DNA from: an archaeon | GTDB taxonomy: Archaea > Nanobdellota > Nanobdellia > Woesearchaeales > GW2011-AR9 | NCBI GenBank assembly: GCA_018670085.1 | Contig: JABHRS010000032.1 | Span: 1 to 64,000 of the forward strand | Direction of reading: 5' to 3' | DNA length: 64,000 nucleotides | Shown: positions 42,346-51,548 of the stretch, piece after piece | How the letters are laid out: every line of letters begins with the position of its first letter | Numbering within the stretch: position 1 is the first letter of the stretch | Position numbers and translations under genes: made by a program | Notes under the pieces: generated by a model | What the model saw: only the letters and a program-made list of their open reading frames with translations | Databases searched by the model: none | What the model was told of the DNA's origin: nothing

Positions 42346-42450
42346 AGAAAGTTCATTTTCTATTTAAATGTTACTTAAGAAAATACAAAATCATCAAAAC
42401 TCCTTATTTATTCCAAAACATTTATATACTAGTCACCTCAACACAACCAT

Positions 42451-42467
42451 GTTGACTTAAGGTCAAC
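42451..42467 (+). promoter_or_regulatory. Heat-shock operator 2
   Basis: GTTGACTTAAGGTCAAC, a near-perfect palindrome, differing from operator 1 at two positions. TATA (ATTTATATAC) at 42420-42429 puts the grpE transcription start inside it. Confidence 0.8.
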
Positions 42468-42484
42468 GAAAAAGGACTAATAAT

Positions 42485-43033
42485 ATGACGCCAAATCAAG
42501 ATGAAGTAGTGGACAAAGTTGCTGAAGAAGTTTTAAATCAGATCAAAGAAGATGAATCTAATCATGATTCTAAAGAAGAGAAAAAGCAAGACAACAAACC
42601 AAGTTATGATGAATTACTTGATATGTTAAAGCGTTCTCAAGCTAATTTGGAAAATTTCCGAAAACAAACTGAGAAGCGAATTGATGACATCAGGGAGTTT
42701 GCAAAAAGAGATGTGATCTCAAAGTTCATTCCAGTTATGGATAGTTTTGATTTAGCTCATAAAGAAATGCCAAAAGATGCACCTGGTCAATTAGGTGAAG
42801 TTTGCACTGGTATTCAAATGATTTCAGATCAACTTGCAAACACTGTCAATGATTTGGGTGTAGAGATAATTGATTGCACTGGAAAATTTGATCCAACTGT
42901 GCATGAAGCGCTTGCTAAGATTTCAAATGATAAACCCGAGGGAACAATCCTCGCTGTATTCCAACCAGGGTTTAAACTACATGGCAAAGTGCTAAGAGCA
43001 GCAAGAGTACAAGTTAGTGCTGGACAAAAATAA
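42485..43033 (+). CDS. grpE: GrpE nucleotide-exchange factor
   Basis: GrpE releases ADP from DnaK. The long N-terminal coiled coil (residues 30-90) is followed by the compact beta domain with the conserved VPVMDSFDLA-like block (IPVMDSFDLAHKEMP) and the end LHGKVLRAARVQVSAG. 182 aa is typical. AAAGGAC site before the ATG; first gene of the grpE-dnaK-dnaJ run. Confidence 0.95.
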   Translation: MTPNQDEVVDKVAEEVLNQIKEDESNHDSKEEKKQDNKPSYDELLDMLKRSQANLENFRKQTEKRIDDIREFAKRDVISKFIPVMDSFDLAHKEMPKDAPGQLGEVCTGIQMISDQLANTVNDLGVEIIDCTGKFDPTVHEALAKISNDKPEGTILAVFQPGFKLHGKVLRAARVQVSAGQK

Positions 43034-43099
43034 CAATAAAAAATCAAAACAAAAGAAGAAAAAATTACAATATAAAACAACTAACGGAGATAAACAAAA

Positions 43100-44989
43100 A
43101 TGACAACTGAAAATAAAGAAAGTAAAGTATCTGGAGCAACCATTGGAATTGATCTTGGAACCACATTTAGTGCAGTAAGTGTATTAGAGGCAGGTTCAGC
43201 TAAAATTATTCCAAGTAGTGAAGGAGCAAGAACTATACCAAGTGTAGTTCACATTAAAGACGGTGTAAACACTGTTGGGCAAGTAGCAAGAAACCAAGCA
43301 ATTACCGACCCACTGCACACCATTCGATCCATTAAAAGAAAGATGGGTACTAATGAAAGAGTAAAAATTGATGATAAGGATTATTCACCTGAACAAATTT
43401 CAGCAATGATTTTACAAAAATTAAAAGCTGACGCTGAAGCTTATTTGGGTCAACCTGTTAAGAACGCAGTAATTACTGTTCCTGCTTATTTTAATGACAG
43501 TCAACGTCAAGCAACTAAGAATGCAGGAGAAATCGCAGGTCTTAATGTTTTACGTATTATTAACGAACCAACTTCCGCTGCCTTAAGCTACGGACTTGAT
43601 AAACAAGAAACTGAACACACAATTTTGGTCTTTGATTTTGGTGGTGGAACTTTTGATGTTTCAATTTTAGAACTTGGTGACGGATTATTTGAAGTAAAAT
43701 CAACTAGTGGTGATAACCTTCTTGGTGGAGACGACGTAGATGATCTATTAATCAATCACATTGCAAGTTCTTTCAAGGCAGCTAATGGAATCGATTTGAA
43801 AGCAGATCCTGTTGCACTTCAAAGGTTAAAAGAAGCAGCTGAGAAAGCAAAAATTGAACTTTCCACAAAAATGAAAGTTGAAGTTAGTATTCCATTTATT
43901 ACAGCTGACCAAAATGGTCCAAAGCACGTTAAGGAAGAAATTACTAGAGCAAAGTTTGAAGAAATGCTTGCTCCTGTTTTAAAGCGTTTAGAAGCTCCTG
44001 TTAAGGCTGCTCTTAAAGATGCTAAAATGACAAGTGCTGATATCCATAAAGTTATCTTTGTTGGTGGATCAACTAGAATTCCAAGTGTTCAGGCTTTAGT
44101 AAAAACTATCACTGGTAAAGAAGGAGATAAATCAGTTAATCCTGATGAAGCTGTTTCACTCGGTGCTGCAATTCAAGCAGGAGTAATCTCAGGGGATGTA
44201 AAAGATGTTTTACTTCTTGACGTAACTCCACTTAGCCTTGGTATTGAAACTCTTGGTGGTGTATTCACACAACTAATTGAACGTAACAGTACAATCCCAA
44301 CTAAGAAGAGTCAAATCTTTTCAACTGCTGCTGACAATCAACCTGCTGTAACTATTCGTGTTGCACAAGGTGAGAGAAGTATGTTTGCTGATAACAAAAC
44401 TTTAGGTCAATTTGACTTGAGTGGAATTCCACCAGCACCTCGTGGTGTGCCTCAAATTGAAGTTGCTTTTGATATTGATGCAAACGGAATTGTTAGCGTC
44501 TCAGCAAAAGATTTAGCGACTGCTAAAGAGCAGAGTATTAAAATCACAGGTTCCAGTAACTTATCAAGTGCTGACATTGAGAAAATGCGTGCTGATGCTG
44601 AAGCTCATGCTGAAGAAGATTTGAAGCGTAAGAACACAATCGAAGCACAGAACAATGCTGAGTCTACAATTTATCAAACTAACAAATTGTTAACTGATAT
44701 GAAAGACAAAATAAGTGATGAGCAGAAGAAAGATATCGAAGCAAAGGTAGCTGACTTAGAAGCAATTAAAACTTCAGAAAACTTTGATGATATTAATGCG
44801 AAGCTTGAATTACTTACCAATGCAGTTCAAGAAGTTACAACTAAGATCTATCAAGAAGCAGCAGCAGCGGCTCAAGCAGCACAAGGCGCAGGTGCAACTG
44901 CAGCTCCTGGAGCAGATGCAAAGGAAGCTAAAGATGAGAAAGTTGTTGACGCTGACTTTGAAGAGAAGAAAGAAGAGAAGAAAGAGTAA
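43100..44989 (+). CDS. dnaK: Hsp70 chaperone DnaK
   Basis: Nucleotide-binding domain with [42 protein letters not shown] and [12 protein letters not shown] blocks; substrate domain with [17 protein letters not shown]; 629 aa with an acidic, Ala/Gln/Lys-rich C-terminal tail ending KKEEKKE. Bacterial-type, as in all archaea that have DnaK (acquired by transfer). Preceded by GGAG, and followed by a two-hairpin element and a structured RNA before dnaJ. Confidence 0.97.
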   Translation: MTTENKESKVSGATIGIDLGTTFSAVSVLEAGSAKIIPSSEGARTIPSVVHIKDGVNTVGQVARNQAITDPLHTIRSIKRKMGTNERVKIDDKDYSPEQISAMILQKLKADAEAYLGQPVKNAVITVPAYFNDSQRQATKNAGEIAGLNVLRIINEPTSAALSYGLDKQETEHTILVFDFGGGTFDVSILELGDGLFEVKSTSGDNLLGGDDVDDLLINHIASSFKAANGIDLKADPVALQRLKEAAEKAKIELSTKMKVEVSIPFITADQNGPKHVKEEITRAKFEEMLAPVLKRLEAPVKAALKDAKMTSADIHKVIFVGGSTRIPSVQALVKTITGKEGDKSVNPDEAVSLGAAIQAGVISGDVKDVLLLDVTPLSLGIETLGGVFTQLIERNSTIPTKKSQIFSTAADNQPAVTIRVAQGERSMFADNKTLGQFDLSGIPPAPRGVPQIEVAFDIDANGIVSVSAKDLATAKEQSIKITGSSNLSSADIEKMRADAEAHAEEDLKRKNTIEAQNNAESTIYQTNKLLTDMKDKISDEQKKDIEAKVADLEAIKTSENFDDINAKLELLTNAVQEVTTKIYQEAAAAAQAAQGAGATAAPGADAKEAKDEKVVDADFEEKKEEKKE

Positions 44990-44999
44990 TCTTTTATCT

Positions 45000-45048
45000 C
45001 TGCAGAGCGGTGCCAGAAACTTATTTTTAAGTTTCTAAGCATTTTTAT
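45000..45048 (+). repeat. Two-hairpin element, copy B (dnaK 3' region)
   Basis: CTGC-AGA-GCGG, then TGC/GCA closing AGAAACTT/AAGTTTCT, then T-run. Begins 11 bp after the dnaK stop. Stem bases differ from copies A and C in a compensatory way. Confidence 0.74.
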
Positions 45049-45072
45049 TTTTTATTTTATTTTCCTTTCAAA

Positions 45073-45209
45073 AAAAGTATTGGTGCTAATGTCCACTTGC
45101 TGGAACGCACAAATAACAAATCCATTTTTCACAAGCATTTTTTCCGAAGGAAAAAATCAAGGTGCAGTGAAATGTAGTAGCCCAGCCTGACAAAAGCACC
45201 AATACTTTT
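45073..45209 (+). ncRNA. Structured RNA, paralogue 1 (dnaK-dnaJ gap)
   Basis: A perfect 15-bp closing stem (45073-45087 with 45195-45209), then GTC/GAC, an asymmetric internal loop CACTT/CT, and GCTGG/CCAGC. A 9-bp hairpin ATTTTTTCC-GAA-GGAAAAAAT sits inside, followed by the conserved GGTGCAGT. The same order, with the same internal loop but different helix bases, is found before metK (54927-55071). Not matched to a known RNA family. Confidence 0.75.
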
Positions 45210-45246
45210 GAACTAAAAAAATTCACAATCAACCACTTCCACCTCT

Positions 45247-45288
45247 GTGTTTGCTGGGGGCGAAAATAAGCATCGTCCTCTCAAACAC
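45247..45288 (+). promoter_or_regulatory. Long hairpin upstream of dnaJ
   Basis: GTGTTTG/CAAACAC and GGGGGCG/CGTCCTC stack to 14 bp (two G-U pairs) around an 11-nt loop, with a small internal loop. It ends 53 nt before the dnaJ start and does not cover the AAGGA site, so it may be an RNA end or processing site, not a thermometer. Confidence 0.5.
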
Positions 45289-45341
45289 GCTTACAACTAT
45301 AGTAACACAACTTACTTAAACTAACATTGAAGGAATAAACT

Positions 45342-46448
45342 GTGGCAAACAACGATTACTACAAAACTCTTGGCGTTGAGAAATCAGCAACCAAAAAAGA
45401 GATTAAGAAAGCTTTCAAAAAGCTGGCAATGAAGTTTCATCCAGATCGTGCTCCTGAAGAAAAGAAAAAAGAGTATGAAGAAAAGTTTAAGACTATTTCT
45501 GAAGCAGCTTCAGTTTTAGGCGATGAAAAGAAACGTGCACAGTACGATCAATTTGGTTCAGGTGGTGGCAGTCATGGTCATCAAGGTTTTGATTTTTCTG
45601 ATATTATGTCTCAATTTCGTTTTGGCAATTTTGGCAGAAACGATGATGTTTTCGATTCTTTATTCGGTGGCGGCAGACGACGCCGTGGACGCCAAGTTTA
45701 CAAAGGTTCAGACTTATTGTATGATCTAGATATAACTCTTGAACAAGTTCACTCAGGTTTTTCAACTGAAGTTGCGCTCAACAAATTAGAACACTGTTCC
45801 GATTGTCATGGTAAGGGCGGAAAAAATATTACAACTTGTGAAGACTGTAGTGGTTCTGGTTATATCAAGGTAACTCGTAGAACTCCTTTTGGTGTTTTTC
45901 AACAACAAGCTCCATGTAATTCTTGTCATGGTGAAGGTGAAAAGGCCAAAGAAGTTTGTAAGGACTGTGATGGTGAAGGTCTTATTAGAGACCGTTCTAA
46001 AATCGATGTAAAAATTCCAGCAGGTGTCCAAGATGGTATGCGCCTTCGAGTTACAGGTAAAGGTGAAGCTGGCAGAAACGCTGGACCTCATGGGGATCTT
46101 TATGTTAGAATCCATGTCAAAGAGCATAAGTTTTTCGAACGCCGTGATGATGATTTATACATCACTATTCCAATTAGTTTTTACACTGCAACTTTAGGTG
46201 GTGAAATTGAAGTGCCTACTATTGCAGGTGAAGCAACTTTAAAGATTCCGAAGGGAACTGATTCAGAGACTATTTTTCGAATGAAAGAGAAGGGTATTCC
46301 TCATGTTCAGCGTGCAGGTGTTGGTGATCAGATGGTTAAAATCAAAATTTCTATTCCAAAGAAGCTTAGTAAAAAGCAAAAGAAAGCGCTTGAAGACTTT
46401 GGTGATACTAAGCCTCAGAAAGGTTTTTTAGAACGCTTTTTTGGATAA
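45342..46448 (+). CDS. dnaJ: Co-chaperone DnaJ (Hsp40)
   Basis: Full-length type I DnaJ of 368 aa: J domain with HPD (KFHPDRAP), Gly/Phe region with FGSGGGSHGHQGFDFSD, four zinc-finger repeats CSDCHGKG, CEDCSGSG, CNSCHGEG and CKDCDGEG, then the substrate-binding C-domains. GTG start, AAGGA site upstream. Works with DnaK and GrpE; third gene of the chaperone run but separated by 352 bp of RNA-rich sequence. Confidence 0.96.
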   Translation: MANNDYYKTLGVEKSATKKEIKKAFKKLAMKFHPDRAPEEKKKEYEEKFKTISEAASVLGDEKKRAQYDQFGSGGGSHGHQGFDFSDIMSQFRFGNFGRNDDVFDSLFGGGRRRRGRQVYKGSDLLYDLDITLEQVHSGFSTEVALNKLEHCSDCHGKGGKNITTCEDCSGSGYIKVTRRTPFGVFQQQAPCNSCHGEGEKAKEVCKDCDGEGLIRDRSKIDVKIPAGVQDGMRLRVTGKGEAGRNAGPHGDLYVRIHVKEHKFFERRDDDLYITIPISFYTATLGGEIEVPTIAGEATLKIPKGTDSETIFRMKEKGIPHVQRAGVGDQMVKIKISIPKKLSKKQKKALEDFGDTKPQKGFLERFFG

Positions 46449-46514
46449 TATTTTCTTTTCCTTCTTTTTTTACAACCATTAACCTTTTATACAATTATTT
46501 TTCTTTTTCTTCTC

Positions 46515-47342
46515 ATGATAGAGCAAGCCATCACAATCACAAGTTCGCCAAGTTTACCTCATTTTCCTTCAGCACAGTTAATCCAAGTTTACACTGCTGC
46601 AGCAAATGAACAATTTGGACCAGAGTTCATTGCAACGCACAACGTTCATGCTTTCAATTATTTATCAAAACCTTATGTTCTCAAACAAGCCAATAAATTT
46701 GCAGTTCCTATTAATTTCTACTACGCAGCGCAAGACGCAGGATTTCTCAAATCAAGGTCTTTCTTTGCAACTAGAAATATGCAACTTTTAGCTGAAGCTA
46801 AAAAATTAGCGCGTCTTCAAAACCAATGTTTGGATCTTGCACCAAAGTTATATCACTTTGACAGATCCAAATCAACGCTCATAAAATCTTACATTGAAGG
46901 TGTTACTTTTCGTGAAATGAATTCTGACTACCAAAAAAAATCGCTTCCTGGGATTGTAAAACTAGTTCAAGGTATTCATGATTCTGGTATTGCAATTGGT
47001 GATGCGCATATCAAAAATGCAATTCGAAGAAACAGTGATCACAAATTTCTTTGGCTTGATTTTGATGGTTGTTTTGCTCAGGATTTTTCTGCAAAAGAAA
47101 AAGCTCATGATTTAATCAAATTGGTTTATTCAACTTTTACAGAGACCAGAGACCTTGATCTTGCTTTGTCTGCTGCAGAGGCTATGGAAAAATATGTGGG
47201 TGGATTTACTCGGTCAACTGCAGTTCATGTTCTAAATCAACTTTCCTACACTCCACTCCTTCGCTTTGCAACTAGAACTAATAGGCAGCAACATAATGCA
47301 ATTAAGGGAGCTTTGATTGATGTTTTGCAAATAAAATATTAA
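46515..47342 (+). CDS. Kinase-fold protein (Kdo/WaaP- or RIO-like), 275 aa
   Basis: The C-terminal half has kinase-fold blocks: LIKSYIEGVTFREM (hinge-like), IHDSGIAIGDAHIKNAI where GDAHIKNA stands for HGDxxxxN, and WLDFDG for DFG. The N-lobe Lys is not certain. This pattern is found in lipid-A/LPS kinase-like and Bud32/RIO-related proteins. Substrate unknown: small molecule, glycan or protein. Leaderless with TATA (CTTTTATAC). Confidence 0.65.
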   Translation: MIEQAITITSSPSLPHFPSAQLIQVYTAAANEQFGPEFIATHNVHAFNYLSKPYVLKQANKFAVPINFYYAAQDAGFLKSRSFFATRNMQLLAEAKKLARLQNQCLDLAPKLYHFDRSKSTLIKSYIEGVTFREMNSDYQKKSLPGIVKLVQGIHDSGIAIGDAHIKNAIRRNSDHKFLWLDFDGCFAQDFSAKEKAHDLIKLVYSTFTETRDLDLALSAAEAMEKYVGGFTRSTAVHVLNQLSYTPLLRFATRTNRQQHNAIKGALIDVLQIKY

Positions 47343-47354
47343 CCGAAATAATAT

Positions 47355-47897
47355 TTATTCAAACACAATTTTATTTGGATCTTTCTCATAGTGTTCCATT
47401 ACACGAGCAATTGGCCATGAACATTCTTTTCCAACTAATCCAAGCATTTTCAGAGTTTTTTGAATATTTTCTTTTGATCCCTCAACTTCCAGTAAATTTG
47501 GAATCCCTGGATAAACATCAATCTCAACTTTGCATCCATCAGCTAGTACGAACTGTTTACGTTTTTTCTGTCGATGTTTTGTTTGAATAAATCCTAGCTT
47601 CAGCAATAACTCAGTTGCTTTTTCCACATCCGAAATCCCAAAATCAATTTCGTCTGCGATGTGGTAACCTTCAGTTTCAGCACCAGTTGTTGAGCTTTTG
47701 AATTCCATGATTGATTTGTCGCCTTTTTGGCGAATCCGTAATTGACTTTTCTTCGCATCAAATCGTTTATCGGGAAAATCAAAAATTCTATCGTCAATGA
47801 ATTGTTCTGGCTTCTCTGTGGCTTTAGCTTCTTGCAGTAATGAAACTATTTTGTCTTGATCAATATCTAGTACTTTTACTTCAATTTCAATTGCCAT
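47355..47897 (-). CDS. CYTH-domain protein (CyaB/ThTPase family)
   Basis: The family hallmark ExExK is present at the N-terminus (IEIEVKV), followed by RIRQKGDKSIMEFK and a C-terminal CKVEIDVYPGIPNLLEVEG strand pair. CYTH proteins hydrolyse triphosphates such as thiamine triphosphate or inorganic triphosphate, and the archaeal class-IV CyaB members may make cAMP. 180 aa. Substrate not determinable. Confidence 0.88.
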   Translation of the reverse strand: MAIEIEVKVLDIDQDKIVSLLQEAKATEKPEQFIDDRIFDFPDKRFDAKKSQLRIRQKGDKSIMEFKSSTTGAETEGYHIADEIDFGISDVEKATELLLKLGFIQTKHRQKKRKQFVLADGCKVEIDVYPGIPNLLEVEGSKENIQKTLKMLGLVGKECSWPIARVMEHYEKDPNKIVFE

Positions 47898-48040
47898 GTT
47901 TTTCGGTGTATTCGTGAGTTAATAATAGTTTTGATCTGCTCACCAGTTATCTTTGTCACTACAAAGTAACAAATAAACCAAAAAATTTATAAAGAATTGT
48001 CCATATAAAGACAACATAATAATAAAAAGGTGAAAATGAA

Positions 48041-48493
48041 ATGAATAAACTACAAAAAATTATGGCTTTAACTCCACTTATGTTTGCACCAAGTGTCGCA
48101 GATGCTGGCAACGGACAAGTTACAAGTATTGATCTCTATGATCATACTTTCAGACATGGTCAATTGTCAGGCGCATTTTATGATGGAATGAACCTAGTAT
48201 CCAAACGCTTCTCACTTGATTTGCCAGATAACTGTCCTGGTGAACTGGCTGTAGATGTTGTCTATGATCCAAGTGTCGATGGTTTGGCTATTATTGAGCC
48301 TAAGTTAACAGTTGAATATGGTGGAAGAACTTTTGTTGATAAAAATATGGATGGTGACACTGAGACTTTTAAGGTAGATCCTCCAATCACTGGTGTATAT
48401 AGTTATGTCAAAGATGGTGTACAAAAGCAGTCTGAATTTGATCTGGTAATTAAAGAAATTGGTGAATGTTTAGGTAAAAAATTATACAAATAA
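48041..48493 (+). CDS. Secreted protein, 150 aa
   Basis: Signal peptide (LQKIMALTPLMFAPSVADA) with an ADA cleavage site. The mature part is beta-rich with two distant cysteines (NCPGE, GECLG) that could pair. AAGGTGA site before the ATG. Followed by a two-hairpin element. Family unknown. Confidence 0.62.
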   Translation: MNKLQKIMALTPLMFAPSVADAGNGQVTSIDLYDHTFRHGQLSGAFYDGMNLVSKRFSLDLPDNCPGELAVDVVYDPSVDGLAIIEPKLTVEYGGRTFVDKNMDGDTETFKVDPPITGVYSYVKDGVQKQSEFDLVIKEIGECLGKKLYK

Positions 48494-48511
48494 TTTTTTT
48501 TATTTTAACTC

Positions 48512-48556
48512 CACCAAGTGCTGCCAAAAATAATCTTATTTTTGAGCATTTTTTTT
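48512..48556 (+). repeat. Two-hairpin element, copy E
   Basis: Weak first hairpin CAC-CAA-GTG, then TGC/GCA closing AAAAATA/TATTTTT and a T-run. The second hairpin has the same stem and loop as copy D, but with the TGC/GCA closing pairs of B and C. Confidence 0.65.
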
Positions 48557-48585
48557 AATTTTAATTTTTTAAAGATATTTAATTA

Positions 48586-49377
48586 TCAAACATACTTCTC
48601 ACACACTTCCTCAAAACCAGCATTCATCCCACCAAGCCTAAACACAATCACTTCATCGCAACCAGTAGAGGAACAGATCTGCAAGTCTTCTCCTAATTCT
48701 TTAGCACCATAAACAGGTTCGATTTCATAAATCCCTCCTGCTATCAATCCAATCCCAATAATCATATCACGTTTTACAAACTTTCTAACTCTTGAAACAA
48801 AACGTGATTTTGCAATAAATGCACCAACAAATCTTTGCAACATGCTTCTATAATACATTGCAATATTTTTATGACCAAACGCCTTTGGACTATATCCTAA
48901 ACCAAGCATCCAAACAATTGATTCTGGCAGATGCGACATTTCGATATTGTACAATTTAATCCCTGCCTTCTTAGCATCCAAAAGAAAATTCATAATCAAT
49001 CGACGATTCTTTGAAAACGAAAAGAACCTACTAATGATCTGCCTTTTCAATTTTGGTGGCTCAAAATCTAACATTACAGAAAGACTATCTTCTCCTTTTT
49101 CCCCGCGTCTCTTCTGTTCCAAAAGTAGTGACTTAAACAACTGACTCAAAGCGGCAGTATCGGTCCAAGGGCTTACCCAATATCCTTCACTAATTTCCAA
49201 AGTTGGCCAATACACGCACTCTTTGACGTTAGAATATTTTTTCAAAATGTCTTTCTCAAGTCTCAAGAACTCTTTAACATTTGGTGCTGCAAGGTACAAT
49301 TTTGTATCCCAACTTACATACTTCAATTTAGCAAGATTAGTTGCCGTTGGAAACTCTTCGAAGAAACTAATTTTCAT
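48586..49377 (-). CDS. Unknown protein with C-terminal membrane segment, 263 aa
   Basis: N-terminal 180 residues are soluble, with TIM-barrel-like strand/helix alternation (FLRLEKDILKKYSNVKECVYW, SVMLDFEPP). Near residue 205 comes a hydrophobic helix (KRDMIIGIGLIAGGIYE) much like the signal region of the LysM protein at 16293, then an exported-looking tail with three cysteines. It may be a fusion of a cytosolic domain to a secreted module. Confidence 0.6.
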   Translation of the reverse strand: MKISFFEEFPTATNLAKLKYVSWDTKLYLAAPNVKEFLRLEKDILKKYSNVKECVYWPTLEISEGYWVSPWTDTAALSQLFKSLLLEQKRRGEKGEDSLSVMLDFEPPKLKRQIISRFFSFSKNRRLIMNFLLDAKKAGIKLYNIEMSHLPESIVWMLGLGYSPKAFGHKNIAMYYRSMLQRFVGAFIAKSRFVSRVRKFVKRDMIIGIGLIAGGIYEIEPVYGAKELGEDLQICSSTGCDEVIVFRLGGMNAGFEEVCEKYV

Positions 49378-49486
49378 AGTTAACTGTATTAATCAGGGCT
49401 ATAAATAGTTTTCAGTTTTAAACAAGCCCACTAGCCACTGGACAACTACAGCTAACTTATTTATAGGAGTAATCTCACTAATTAGT

Positions 49487-50393
49487 ATGCAGGAAAAAAA
49501 TCCATTAAACTCTTTCAAAACGAGAAGATTCGAGCAAAATGGGATGCTGATAAAGAAAAATGGTACTTTTCTATTATTGATGTTGTAGCAGTGTTAACAG
49601 GGAGTGAAAATCCGCGTAAATATTGGAGTGTGTTAAAAACCAGGTTGAAAAAAGAAGGCAGTCAGATGGCTACAAATTGTAGCCAACTCAAATTACTTTC
49701 AAGTGATGGTAAATTATATCTAACTGATGTCGCAGACTCAGAACAACTCTTCCGACTAATCCAATCCATTCCTTCTAAAAAAGCAGAACCATTCAAAATA
49801 TGGTTAGCAAAAGTCGGTTACGAAAGAATTGAAGATCAGCAAGATCCTGAGCGTACAATTGATCGAGCTATGCAGGCATATTTGCAACTGGGTTACTCCA
49901 AGGAGTGGATTAACCAAAGATTAAAATCAATTGAAGTTCGAAAAGAATTAACTGATGAATGGGATCGAGTTGGTATCAATAAACAATTTGAGTTTTCTAT
50001 TTTAACTGATGTGCTTACAAAAGAATGGGGTCTGGAAAAACTGTCAAAGAGTACAAACAGTTCAAAAATCTAAAAAAGGAAAATCTGAGAGATAATATGA
50101 GCAATATGGAAATTGTTCTAAACATGTTGGCAGAGACAACTACAAAAGAGCTTTCCAAAAAAGAAGACCCAAAAACATTTTCAGAGAGCAGAAGCATAGC
50201 CAAAAAAGGGGGCAGTGTTGCAAAGAATACTAGATTAGATATTGAAAATAAACTCGGAGAAAAAGTAGTCAGTTCCAAAAATGCTGTTGATCTAATTGAA
50301 GAAAAAAGTAAGAAAAAGAAGGATCTTCGGCGTGCTCTTATTGAAGGTTACCAACAAAATTCTGAAATTGAGCTCAAGATCGCAAAAGATTAA
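49487..50393 (+). pseudogene. Bro-N (phage antirepressor-like) gene broken by two frameshifts
   Basis: Joined across two frames, the product is a full Bro-N family protein: KIRAKWDADKEKWYFSIIDVV, GSENPRKYWS, then TDEWDRVGINKQFEFSILTD, TVKEYKQFKNLKKENLRDNM and SIAKKGGSVAKNTRLDIE. One base is missing in an A7 run (49494-49500), right after the start ATG, and one in a G4 run (50025-50031 region). Each shift is repaired by adding one base to the homopolymer. Either a recent pseudogene, a sequencing error, or slippage-based expression. Bro-N proteins are typical of viruses and are also scattered on chromosomes. Confidence 0.75.
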
Positions 50394-50431
50394 ATTTTGG
50401 TTTGGATTTAATTGATTTTTAATCCTCTTTC

Positions 50432-50692
50432 TCACTCTTTCAACTTCTCATCTAACTTCCCACTTTTCGCAAGTGCAGACAACTGATCAAAGCCCCCAAT
50501 AAACTCATCTCCGATAAATATCTGGGGTACCATCGTGTAGCCATCAGTTTTTTTAGACAATTCAGACATAGTCTCTTCATTTGCATTTTGCAAATCAATT
50601 TCTTTGAAAGAAATCCCTTTAGAATCTAGCAAATTCTTTGCAGCTTTACAAAATGAGCAATAATCTTTTGTGTATATAGTAACTTGTTTCAT
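50432..50692 (-). CDS. Glutaredoxin-like thioredoxin-fold protein
   Basis: 86 aa with the CxxC site YCSFCKAAK near residue 12, the cis-Pro TMVPQIF and the GG motif IGGFDQL. A dithiol glutaredoxin that reduces disulfides or ribonucleotide reductase, using glutathione or thioredoxin reductase as available. In archaea without glutathione the reductant is unclear. Confidence 0.92.
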   Translation of the reverse strand: MKQVTIYTKDYCSFCKAAKNLLDSKGISFKEIDLQNANEETMSELSKKTDGYTMVPQIFIGDEFIGGFDQLSALAKSGKLDEKLKE

Positions 50693-50885
50693 AGGACCTT
50701 AATAACCTTGGTCCTTTTAATTCTTTTTAATAACTATTTCTCAAAGCACAGAAAGCTACAAAAACTGCTTTTTAGCTATTTTTGAGCTTTATTGTAGTAT
50801 ACAATAGTAAGCTTTATAAACAACCCACAATCCCACCAACATAAGCGTAATTAATCACAACTAGCAAGTCTAGGAGCTAATAAAA

Positions 50886-51533
50886 ATGGATAAAAACCAA
50901 ATTCAAAAGGCCTTAAAGTCTCTAAAAGAGGCTTCAAAAGAACGAAAATTCTCTCAATCAGTAGACTTAATCATCAATCTTAAAAACATTAATACTAAAT
51001 CACAACCAGTAAACTTCTTTGTAACTCTTCCAAAAACAAAAGGAAGAAAACTCAAAGTTGCAGGTTTTCTAGGTCAAGAATTAGCAGATCAAGGAAAATC
51101 AGTTTTAGATTTAGTTATCACTCAATTAGAATTCGCATCTTACAAATCTGATCCTAAAAAGATCAAAAAACTAGCTGAAGAATATGACATCTTTATTGCG
51201 CAGGCAACTGTAATGGCAAAGATGGCAGGAACTTTCGGGAAAATTCTTGGAATGAAAGGAAAAATGCCAAATCCAAAAATGGGTGGAGTAGTCCCTCCTA
51301 ATGCTAATTTAGAACAAACTCGTGACAAATTAGAGCGAACAGTAAGATTAACTGCGAAAAAAGCAACTAATTTGCAAGTTCTTGTAGGAAAAGAATCAAT
51401 GGATGAAGCAGATTTGATTGAAAATATTATGACAGTCTATAAAGCTGCTATTCAAAGTCTTCCAAGCGGAGAACAAAATATCAAAAAGATCCAACTTAAG
51501 TTTACAATGAGTAAACCTGTAACAATAGAATAA
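50886..51533 (+). CDS. rpl1: Large-subunit ribosomal protein uL1
   Basis: L1-stalk protein. The core LPKTKGRKLKVAGFLG and the signature GKMPNPKMGGVVPPNAN are clear; 215 aa matches archaeal uL1. First gene of uL1-P0-P1. TATA (CTTTATAAAC, 50812-50821) is about 70 nt upstream, leaving a leader of about 45 nt with a TAGGAG site. Archaeal uL1 often represses its own mRNA, but no clear site is seen here. uL11 is not next to it. Confidence 0.96.
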   Translation: MDKNQIQKALKSLKEASKERKFSQSVDLIINLKNINTKSQPVNFFVTLPKTKGRKLKVAGFLGQELADQGKSVLDLVITQLEFASYKSDPKKIKKLAEEYDIFIAQATVMAKMAGTFGKILGMKGKMPNPKMGGVVPPNANLEQTRDKLERTVRLTAKKATNLQVLVGKESMDEADLIENIMTVYKAAIQSLPSGEQNIKKIQLKFTMSKPVTIE

Positions 51534-51548
51534 TAACGGAAAACAACG

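Noticed and set aside
45247-45295. H/ACA guide RNA (hairpin followed by ACA).
   Set aside because: No pseudouridylation pocket of the right size and no kink-turn; ACA is expected often in AT-rich DNA.
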